64,000 nucleotides of DNA from Bostrychus sinensis. Its lineage: Eukaryota; Chordata; Actinopteri; Gobiiformes; Eleotridae. The DNA lies in NCBI GenBank assembly GCA_020698575.1, contig CM036242.1:11853624-11917623 (forward strand). The letters are read 5' to 3'. Below the pieces are notes generated by a model. That model did not search any database and was not told the origin of the DNA. It was given only the letters and a program-made list of their open reading frames with translations. The stretch's first letter is position 1. Every line of letters begins with the position of its first letter. The position numbers were made by a program, and so were the translations under genes. Shown here in pieces: positions 55,593 to 64,000 of the stretch.

Positions 55593-55850
55593 TAAATGAA
55601 TGAGAGCAGACTGGATGTATAGTGCTTACTGATTGGTCAGCGCTTCCTGGAGTGGGCGCGAGTTCATGAGAGAGGTGAAGGTTTGTGCAACAGAGCGTTT
55701 TGATGCCTCATGACAGCCATGCCAAAGATTGCAGCATTACTTAAACATGCGTGAATGAAGCAAAACACAACTTCAGGTAAGTTTTTGATGAGGGAAGAAC
55801 ATTATAATATGGTAGAAAGCTCAGAAAAGTCAAGTTGCCTATTCCCTTTA
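55270..55850 (-). repeat. Unnamed interspersed repeat, family A, copy 2 (reverse)
   Basis: Reverse complement of the series in 15890-16440, in the same order: 'aaagaaacaggtgaagagac', 'ccattttactacaaaatgac', 'cagagctgtacactg', 'cttcctggagtggg', 'gtttttgatgagggaagaac', 'aaagctcagaaaagtc'. The copies are moderately diverged. Confidence 0.75.
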
Positions 55851-56279
55851 ATTGATTAATCTGAAAAAGACTCAGCAGATTATCAAAACAACCTATTTCT
55901 AACCATTAACTGCATATAATGAGTGAAACCTATAGTGTTTCATTCAGTCTTTTGCTTATTACCCGTCTTGGGAGGCTAAAACCTAGTCACAGTTGTTTTG
56001 GCATTCTAGCATTAAAACGATCCACCAAATGTCTATTAATGACATTGTGTGTAATTCAGTTCCTATTAAGCTCTTTATCCTGCTTTTATGCTAAAATAAA
56101 TATTTGATGCTCATCATAAATCTCTTTTTCTTCATCATTGCAGATTCCTTAGTTAAGTTTAAGTGGGTTTGTCGGCCCATTGTACCACACGCCATGACTC
56201 ATGTTTTAAAATAAAAATCAAATATTAGATTTGACTTTGTGCCCTGTTTGGCACACTGGCACTCTAATAGTCAGTCTGA
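55851..56279. other. Unassigned sequence
   Basis: No gene. The frame 55919-56107 has no domain. Confidence 0.4.
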
Positions 56280-56595
56280 CATTATCTGCTAAAGTTGTAC
56301 TGTTTCTCCTCTATCAGAGCTTGTTAATATCACCATCAAAGACAAATTGCACCAGCGACGTGCACCACTGCGTCCCCGGCTGAACAGCACGCCATTATCT
56401 CGTATTTTCACTTGAGGACTCGCCGCGCTTTGCTTATTAAACTGGAAAACGAGGACTAGATCGTCTTTGTCTGTCACACGTGTAGCAACAGTTAGCACTA
56501 AGAGGTGTCTAATGATTTGATTTAGTGAGAGCGTGCTCACCTGATCCGCAGCAGTTAGCGCTGAATGACTGCACTCGTTCTGCACTGTCAGTCAA
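56280..56595. other. Candidate conserved non-coding block
   Basis: Balanced composition with scattered CpG ('cgacgtgcaccactgcgtcc', 'gactcgccgcgctttgc'), no copies in the window and no transposon ends. The 98-codon minus-strand frame (56289-56585) has no recognisable domain and could be chance. An undetected exon is possible but unsupported. Confidence 0.25.
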
Positions 56596-56607
56596 GGCAA
56601 GTTCAAG

Positions 56608-56644
56608 CCAAGTCCTGTAAAAATAAATAAATAAATAAAATAAA
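56608..56644. repeat. (TAAA)n simple repeat
   Basis: Short run of AAAT/TAAA units. Confidence 0.85.
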
Positions 56645-56879
56645 GTCAAACGCATCTGGGAGCACTTTGATTTTCCTTCACTCTTATTTACGACGAAATA
56701 TGATTGTCTGTATGGGAGATGATGTAAACAGATACAAGCATAAACACAGAATGGAGATGTATAAATTAGATTGTAACCTACAGATCAGGTAAAGCTCATG
56801 CATGGGCCACAAGGAGAGGCAGCACGGGACGTCAATTAAAATGACAAATGACTTTAGCACATTGGAATCGATAAAATGG
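56645..56879. other. Unassigned sequence
   Basis: No recognised feature. Confidence 0.4.
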
Positions 56880-57345
56880 CCATTAGCCGTGAGTGCGGGG
56901 CTTCAAAAGAAAGAGGAAGATACCCAAGTGGAAGATTGAAGTTGACATAGTTATAATTTGGTTCAGCAAATTCTTCAAGATGAATTTAACATCATTAGAC
57001 TGGCCCCTTTCATGTAAAACCCAAGGATGAAATAGCCAAAGCCTAATAGCGCCACAATCCAAACCTAGATTGAAGAGAATTTCCCCTGGCAGCGCATTTA
57101 ATTCCAAACATTTTAAGTGTATCGAGCCGAATGCGCTTTTGCTCATGCACGAAGATTTGTGGCCACACTCCGCGCCGGGGGTTTCAGAGCGGTGACCTCT
57201 GGAAGGACGTGGCGCGCCCACCAGGCCGCCGTGCAAGGTAGGGGGAATGAGACGGAGCGACGGAATGGAACTAAGACACCCCGCCGCTTCCCAAAACACA
57301 TAATGTGCTTCATTTCAATACACGCACTTCCCATTAGAGGACGGT
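56880..57345. other. Candidate conserved non-coding block
   Basis: Single-copy-looking sequence with mixed composition and words often seen in vertebrate enhancers ('ataatttggttcagcaaatt', 'tcatgtaaaacccaaggatg', 'gcgcatttaattcc'). It turns CpG-rich at 57160-57240. Frames on both strands (57299-56883 minus, 57117-57359 plus) conflict and have no domain. No conservation test was possible. Confidence 0.3.
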
Positions 57346-57624
57346 GTTACGGTTCATAAATGTTTCAACAGACATGACAAGAATGGGAAACAAAACTGAG
57401 CTTTCAAGGGCGACTGATGTAGGACAATAAAGCCATGTGAGAGTCTGAGCGAGCCTTTTACATCTTGCATTTGCATTTTTTTCAGTGTATCTGGAGACAT
57501 GTGGACAGCTAATTGCATGTATACCCCTGTCTTTTTTTGTGTGTGTGTGGTAGGGGCACCACTGCTGTTTCCAATGCTCAGGAGTGTCTAGAACGTCAAT
57601 CATGAAACCCAATAAATTATTAAG
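57346..57624. other. Unassigned sequence
   Basis: No gene. A short TG patch lies at 57538-57550. Confidence 0.4.
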
Positions 57625-57810
57625 TTGAGCCCTGGTTTATTCATCTTCTTCCACTTAGTCCCATTAGGGGTCGCAGGTACCAGAACCTATCCCAATAACT
57701 CTGGGCCTCAAGCGGGGTACACACTAGACAGGGGCCAGCTAGTCGCAGCGCTGACACAAAGACACACAGACAAACCCACGATGTCCTTGCTGGGAGTCCT
57801 GCCTTAAATC
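57625..57810 (-). repeat. L2/SINE 3'-tail repeat
   Basis: Reverse copy with 'tcttccacttagtcccatta', 'accagaacctatcccaataa', 'gggcctcaagcggggtac', 'ctagacaggggccagctag', 'gcagcgctgacacaaag' and 'ccacgatgtccttgctggg'. It is truncated in the middle compared with 41120-42065. Confidence 0.8.
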
Positions 57811-57900
57811 CAGATTTAGTCCTGCTCTAGTTGTTCAGGGTTTATATCTCTGGTTTACTTTGTTTAGTCCCAGATTTAGTCCTGAAGTCTAGTCCTTGAG
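57811..57900. repeat. Degenerate outlier of the TTTAGTCC repeat
   Basis: Several 'gatttagtcctg' and 'tttagtccc' words, as in the minisatellite at 59826-60520 but 2 kb away and irregularly spaced. It suggests a formerly wider array or a shared seed. Confidence 0.5.
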
Positions 57901-59189
57901 AATGTCTAAATATCATCCCTAATCACTATATGGTTCATTATAGTGGGTTTGTAGTGGTGTCCAAATATTTTGTGAATGAAAAGTAGTGGACAGTGATGGT
58001 TACTAGATGATTCTAAACCAGAATACTTGAAGTTTTTTTTAGAAAATCAGCGGGCGGCAACAGATCTTTGAACTGGTCACATTGAAACATTTTAGAAGAA
58101 TTAAGCCATGGTCAGAGTGTATATTTGCTATGCTCACCTTAGCTAGATATGAATAAATGATAGCTCCCCTTTTAAGGCAGAAAGAGCTGCAATAATCCAG
58201 TTTGCTTTATTCATTAGTGAGATAACACATTAAATATAACACACTTAAATTACTTGTCTATAAATACTTACATATTGCCCTGTGATTTTTTTCATTTTTC
58301 CTAGCCCGGCCTGCCAGTTGCAAAATCTGACCTTGGCACTGTTGACAAATTATTATTTAAAAAGAGAGGGTGCTGATGTTTTGCTTCTCCAACTGGATGT
58401 ATTTTTTGTTTGTGTATATTTTGTGCTTTTAATTAGGCAGTTTGTATTTGTTTGAATAGAATAGGAAAAGACTTAAGATGACTGGCCAGAGCACATTGTT
58501 ACCAGATCGCCAAAATATGCTAAATGTTCTCAAATTGCATGTTTTATTTGGATTTGAAGTAGGTCAGGTTTTGAGCTCTTTTCCTTTTTTTTCCCCTTTT
58601 TTTATATCTCATGCAATTAGAGCATGTCACTGAAGTCAGCTGCTAGTTACACCTTGATGGCTGTCATACTGTGGCATCGATTAAAGCTAAGTGTAATAAG
58701 GGCTTTGATTTAAGTGTATTTGATAAAGCTGCATCATCATTATCAAGTTCAATCGTGTTCAGAAGTGCAACAGTTTGTAAAAAAAAAAGACATCTACTTG
58801 GTTTCAACATTGCAGGACTCTGGGGTTCACTACCACTATCATCTTGTTACCTAATTGTGGTTGAGGCAGGACTGGCAACAGTTGACTTACATTTTGCAGT
58901 TGCTAGTCTTTGATCCTGTCACTGATGACCCTGACTGTGGTTTAGACTTTTATTTAATGAAACTACCACTGCTTGAGTCCTTAGTTCAGACATCAAGAAT
59001 CTATGATTTTGGAACCGCATGCAGGTCTTTAGCCCTGCTCTTGCGGATCTTTGGGCATCTGACATCTGGATATGTGAAGCCAATAAAGGAATATGTAGAT
59101 AACTTTGAAACAACATGCATCTGCATCATCTTGTCAATTAAAAGATAAAAAGTCTCCCTGTTTTCTAGAATGTGCTATGGACTTAATAA
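57901..59189. other. Unassigned sequence
   Basis: No supported gene. Overlapping plus-strand frames 58671-58913 and 58855-59148 (80 and 97 codons) have no domain I recognise. They could be part of a decayed repeat. Confidence 0.3.
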
Positions 59190-59825
59190 TAAACTGCTGT
59201 TTGTAGAGTTTGTAGAGTAGATACTCTAGCCTGGCACGCCTGTCGGCCCCAGCACGTCTAGGTCAGGTGTCTATTTAAGTAACGCCCATTTCAGTGGTCA
59301 GCAGGTACGAGGTAGGCCCGACACCAGATGAGGACCACCACGGCCACTGGACAACCGCCTGCTCTGTTTTTCTTTGGTTTAGTTTAAGTTATAGTAAACC
59401 TTGGTTTATTATTTTGCTATTTGATACAGTTAACCTTGGTTAGACATTTTGCTCAGTTTTTTGCACCTTTTGCAATGTTGCACACTCACCTTCAACACCT
59501 CTACATTACTGATACTACTTTCACACTTCATATTGTCATATACTTTATTTCATAAAAAACTTAATTTGGTCCAATTCATTTTATTCTTATTTAATGTGGT
59601 TTAATTGGTTAAATAAAGATTGTTTTGTTAAATCTTATTTTCTGTCCCATGTGTCCTTATTGGGTGCAGCCCCCTGAGCCAGGTTTGTAATAATTTCCAT
59701 ATATTTCTGTTATGAGCTAAGTGGCTTTTGTGCATTAAAACTTGTTTTGTCTCTTTACAGATGCAATTTTTTTATTTATTTTTGGCAACAATTGGGGACT
59801 CTTTGGATCCAGAGGGTTGCAGACC
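59190..59825. other. Unclassified block with LTR-like features
   Basis: It has a GC-richer start ('ggcacgcctgtcggcccc'), then T-rich sequence, an 'aataaag' polyadenylation-like word (59614-59620) and a 'ggtgcagccccctgagcc' patch, which superficially recalls a retroviral-type LTR. No paired LTR, TSD, primer site or gag/pol is visible, so it is left unclassified. Confidence 0.25.
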
Positions 59826-60520
59826 CAGGCCTTAGTTAGAAGTTAAGGACAGTTTAGTCCTGGATTTAGTCCTAGATTTAGTCTTGGATTTAGTCCTAGT
59901 ACAGACCTGGTTTAGTCTTGGATTTAGTCCTAGTACAGACCTGGTTTAGTCTTGGATTTAGTCCTAGTACGGACCTGGTTTAGTCTTGGATTTAGTCCTA
60001 GTACAGACCTGGTTTAGTCTTGGATTTAGTCCTAGTACGGACCTGGTTTAGTCTTGGATTTAGTCCTAGTACAGACCTGGTTTAGTCTTGGATTTAGTCC
60101 TAGTACAGACCTGGTTTAGTCTTGGATTTAGTCCTAGTACAGACCTGGTTTAGTCTTGGATTTAGTCCTAGTACGGACCTGGTTTAGTCTTGGATTTAGT
60201 CCTAGTACAGACCTGGTTTAGTCTTGGATTTAGTCCTAGTACAGACCTGGTTTAGTCTTGGATTTAGTCCGAGTACAGACCTGGTTTAGTCTTAAAAGTT
60301 CTTCCTGGAATTGATCCTGGTTTAGGCACAGTGTAGCTCTGGATTTAGTCCTTCTTTTGTTCAGGTTCAGGTCCAATTATAGTCCTGGTGTTAGTCCTCA
60401 CATAGGCCATGTTTTGTTCAGTTTAGTTTATTTAGTAATACATCTTTCCAGATTAATGCCTACTTTTGTTGCTCAGTTTAGTTTAGACCTGGGTTAGAAT
60501 TTAGTCTCATTTTACTTCAT
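59826..60520. repeat. TTTAGTCC-rich minisatellite with degenerate margins
   Basis: The regular core (59884-60291) is embedded in margins where 'gatttagtcctg' and 'tggtttag' words recur irregularly (59850-59883; 60292-60510). Confidence 0.9.
59884..60291. repeat. Minisatellite core, 12 tandem 34-bp units
   Basis: The unit is ttggatttagtcctag followed by tac[a/g]gacctggtttagtc, 34 bp, repeated 12 times with no length change. The variable position reads A A G A G A A A G A A A through the array, and the last unit has one further change (cctag to ccgag). The unit is itself made of two related halves, each with TTTAGTC. Confidence 0.98.
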
Positions 60521-61284
60521 TAAAGATGAAAGCCACATATTTTTTGTGGTGCCACTTGGTGCAAATAGTTTGATAACCACAGACATACAAGTATATTGGT
60601 ATTATATTGCCGGTATGATGCAAACAAATGATGAAGGTATATTTAACATACTTTGAATGTCAGTGATATAAGCAGCCACACTGTCTCACCACACAAATGA
60701 ATAACTTACCATTTAATTACCTGTTATTTAGACAATCATAGTATGTATTATAAATTGTAAAACACTATTAGCACTAATGTAATTTAAATACAGGACTAGC
60801 GGTCTAGCGGTGTACAATATAGAAACTGTTTATGAGCCTTAATTTAATAATTTGTCATTACAGCATAGACTTTGTAACAAATTGATCTATTAAACAGATC
60901 ACTAAAGAGCAAACAAGGAATGGTGGTCAGTAATGCATAGTGTGACCGTGAAAACTATAGCCTTTTCATGCTTAACTGATTGTAAATACTGTTAAACCAT
61001 AAATGCTCAGAAAACAACACTGATTTCCCTCTGCAGTAGAATTTCACTCAAGAAGTGATATTCTAGTGGTTGGCTCGTTTTCATTTTCAAGGAAACTGAT
61101 TTTTCAAACTACAGTACAATTATGTGAAAGGTGAGATCTATAGAATATGTCCCTATAGATTAATTTGCAGCAGCAGATGAACTTATGTAACTATATTTGA
61201 ACAGAACACTTACTTTTATACACAGAAACAACTCTTTCTATAACTGCACCTCAACTTAGAAACAGTATAGTTCAAGTTAGTTGA
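60521..61284. other. Unassigned A+T-rich sequence
   Basis: No gene or recognised repeat. Confidence 0.35.
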
Positions 61285-61415
61285 AGTGCAGGAGCTTAGT
61301 TGGTAGAGATGTTCACCCACAAACCTGAAAATTGGCAGTTCAGTTCCCGCTAATGGCATTGCATGCTGTCCTTGCTCAAGACACTCCAGCCACCTTGCCT
61401 GTATGACTGTGTTAT
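61285..61415 (+). repeat. AFC-like SINE, 5' portion
   Basis: A-box-like 'gagcttagttggtagagatg', B-box-like 'cagttcagttccc', then 'gtccttgctcaagacactc' and 'ccaccttgcctgtatgactg'. Same family as 10642-10937. The 3' half is missing. Confidence 0.75.
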
Positions 61416-62000
61416 TATTAATCATCTAAAAGAGAAACCCTGATTTCAATAGCTCATGTTAAAGAAACACTTTTTTTTTTTTTACCTGTGCTGTGTGTCA
61501 TTTTGTCAGAGTTGATATTTAAATGTGAAGCTATGATTATCAAATAAAATATTCAGTTTTATTAGCAATTGTAGCTACAAACATTTGATGTAAATCCCCA
61601 GACCTCAAGAATGCACCGTCAGTATTAAGGAGAAGCTGGTTCGATTCTGTCCTTCATGTTAACTGAGATGTTCAGAGTGAGAGCTCTGTGCTCTTTACAT
61701 TAGCATTTAACTATTTATAACTTAAAATAATGAATGAGAAATGTCTTCTTTTGGGAAGCTGTTATACTTTCGCTTGGATTAGGTGTCAGTCACATTAAGG
61801 CCAGACAGAAGAGGAGTGTCTTTAAGTGCTTGTATTAAAAGGTGGGGGATAGACAAAGCATAATATATTGGTTATTTAGCATGGCTATTAGCGACATGAA
61901 GCTAATAGATAGATAAATTAGCTGACTGCTTTGTAGTGGACATTTATGCTTTTTATATAAACTGTTAATCTTGTGTTGTGTTGGCTACATGCTCGCTATT
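61416..62000. other. Unassigned sequence with a repeat relative
   Basis: The region 61871-61940 resembles 38469-38540. The rest is not recognised. T run at 61471-61482. Confidence 0.35.
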
Positions 62001-63740
62001 GTTTTTTGCTTTAAAATAAACCAATATTGCTGCAAAGAACAAAAAAGGGGCTATCTTTAATAAGCCCAAGAACCACACAGTATATTACATTAGTGTGGTG
62101 ATTGACAGGCATGAGTCCCGCCCCCCGCTCCTATCCACAGCATTCTGACTGGTTTATAAATGTTGAGTAGTGCCTTGAATGTGCAGTCGTTTGTGTGAGA
62201 ACTTGGCATTAAATGATATTTCCGTGGTGTGGAAATTGAGCAGTTGCTGTCTAAAGCATGGTGCTGATGGTGAGTGGTGCGCGGTATTTTCAATGCATTA
62301 GCCCCTCCACCCAGAGTCACCACCAGCCGTCACTGACTCCGAAGCGATGGCTCAGAAAAGTCCATGTAGCATAATAAGTCCACAGTGACTGAGCTATGAG
62401 CATAGTCGGAGTATGCTCTCCACGTAAACCTCCTGATTGTCAAGCAGCTGACGACTTCACAAAGACACACCGGAGGTGGGCCAATTACTGACAATGAGCT
62501 CTATGCATGTTCACACTTTCAACACATCTACTCTGTAACCTGTGTCAGTCACCTCGAAGTCATTATGTGGGGAAAAAAATATAATAATAATACACAATTT
62601 TCCAACTAAATGTCATTTAAACTATATCCGGCACTAAAGCCCACTTGGTGCAGTGCTGAGATGGAAGGTGCCGAGAGATTTTTGTCTGTCAATTCTTGTT
62701 TTTTGAATTTCAATGACAGCATATATTTACATTTGCGCTACCACGGGCGGCGTGTTTTTAAGGCAGTTTAAGTGTGGCGTGGGAGAAGCAATGTTAGGAA
62801 TAAAAAGAGGTGCTTTAAGATTGCTGGAGAGGATGCTGTTTGTGTTTTTTTTTTTTTTTTTTTGTATATACCTAGATTCTTTTTGTTTACAGCAGCGGTG
62901 AGAATATATGAATGTTACCAAAAAGCTAAGATGTCAGTGCAGAGTGTCGTGATGGGCCGGCTACTGGTAATATTGCGTGGGTGGACTAACAAATGCGTTT
63001 TGTATTGATTAAGTCTATACAACAGTTTTATCACATTTTGGAGAAACACTTTGCTTCGGATTACATTCAGGTGTGCAACACTATAGCAAAAGATAATGTC
63101 AGATTAAATCTCTCTATTGTCCTCACCATACAACAGAAATTGCAATGCAGAATGTGACACAATCATTTGCAACTGTTTTACCACACAGATACCTCTTAAG
63201 CTTCTTAGATAAAAAGCGAAACATCTTCAACTTTAAAAACCAAGCCGAGATGACTCCTTTGTAAATGTTTTGTTGCAGTTCATTTTGCCTGGATGAGTGA
63301 GAGTCTTCACAGACATCCTATTATACAGTACTTTTTTTAAAGCGCATAATGTTAGCCACACTTTATGCCAGTCCAAAGTCTGAAGGAATGGCATCTGGTG
63401 TAAAAACCTATGCAAAAACCTCCCCATGTGAATAATTCAGTGTGTCAATTCCAGAAATGAAGGGAGCAGCCCTTCCTTTGTTCATTAATATTTACTATTA
63501 TTAAGAAGTGTACATGTGAATAATTATGAAGACATACTGATGAACATGAATGATTATACTGTTAAACTTAACCATCTTCATATTTTTAATCGACTGTGGA
63601 TCTTTGTCATCATAAATTATCTCTGAGTTGAACAAACAACATATGTCAGCAAGATACAAATATTTTCTGCAGCTGACGTCTGTTCAGAAATTTTAGACTG
63701 GAAAAGCAGTCTGCACTGAAGGAAGGGGTGTGACTTGGGC
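62001..63740. other. Unassigned sequence, partly enhancer-like
   Basis: No supported gene. Parts of 62100-62560 are of balanced composition and single-copy-looking. T17 at 62846-62862. Frames 62090-62323, 62713-63008 and 63233-63427 have no domain. Confidence 0.3.
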
Positions 63741-64000
63741 TTACTGCTTAGACAGGGATGATAAGTAACTGCAAATACTGGAGAGCCCGCCACTGGAGGA
63801 GTCCGAGGCTGCCATTCACCGCCGCGTGGGTCATAATTCAAAACAGAGGCAGCAGACTGGAAGCGATGCATTTCACACCATGTTCATATCGTCGAGCATC
63901 AAAGTCAAGCGTAATCCCAGCTGTATCACATCACCGGAGCCGTGCCATTTTTTGAAATTGTGCCCGGGCCTGAGTGAAATGAGCTGGCTCCCACGTTCTG
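63741..64000. other. Candidate conserved non-coding block, cut by the window edge
   Basis: Balanced, CpG-containing sequence ('ttcaccgccgcgtgggtcat', 'cgtcgagcatcaaagtcaag') with no repeat relative in the window. Opposing short frames have no domain. Conservation untested. Confidence 0.25.

Noticed and set aside
56883..57299. Minus-strand 138-codon frame
   Set aside because: No domain, conflicts with a plus-strand frame, and starts in a CpG-rich patch where stops are rarer. Kept only as candidate non-coding sequence.
59884..60291. CRISPR-like array
   Set aside because: Units are directly contiguous 34-mers without unique spacers, in a vertebrate-type context without cas genes. It is a minisatellite.

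Overview
The window looks like vertebrate, and most probably teleost fish, nuclear DNA. It is A+T-rich and has no long open reading frames. It is densely populated by repeat families typical of ray-finned fish: a Tc1 element with DD34E-type architecture, several 8-bp-TSD hAT elements, PIF/Harbinger-like MITEs with TWA target duplications, TTAA-flanked elements, L2-clade LINE pieces, and tRNA-derived SINEs with tails such as 'caataaag'. No intact host protein-coding gene, rRNA gene or functional tRNA gene could be supported. Short exons of a spliced gene cannot be excluded by eye. The window is best read as intergenic or intronic DNA.

Layout. 0-5 kb: a decayed hAT interrupted by a second hAT-like MITE, then a copy of an unnamed repeat (family B). 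5-8.5 kb: a SINE/L2-tail fragment, a candidate conserved non-coding block and a second family B copy. 8.5-10.3 kb: a nearly full-length Tc1 transposon with a broken minus-strand transposase and a rebuilt right end. 10.6-17.7 kb: a tRNA SINE inserted in another repeat, a TTAA-starting CpG-bearing element, an L2-like tail, unnamed family A, and a candidate regulatory block near 17.1-17.7 kb. 17.7-25.1 kb: family C copies, a 530-bp tetranucleotide array, a hAT with a perfect 8-bp TSD, a decayed Tc1/mariner relative, and a TIR element whose ends carry CACGTG and YY1-like motifs. 25-35 kb: SINE pieces, a Harbinger MITE inside an L2-tail repeat, a putative hAT holding a TTAA element, and a hairpin MITE with ~95-bp arms. 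35-46 kb: more SINE/L2-tail fragments, homopolymer runs and a three-level nest of transposons (41.1-42.1 kb).

46-50 kb: two L2-clade LINE remnants on opposite strands, both broken, the minus-strand one between direct repeats. 50-55 kb: a TG microsatellite, a Harbinger-like MITE, a SINE with clear TSDs, and the second copy of a ~110-bp segment that also lies within the LINE. 55-64 kb: a reverse family A copy, candidate conserved non-coding blocks (56.3-57.3 and 63.7-64 kb), a 12-copy 34-bp minisatellite (59.9-60.3 kb) and a SINE fragment.

There is no gene set working together here. The interest lies in transposon nesting, the rebuilt Tc1 end, the homogenised minisatellite, the duplicated unique-looking segment, and several blocks that could be cis-regulatory. 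No new defence, metabolic or mobile system could be supported.
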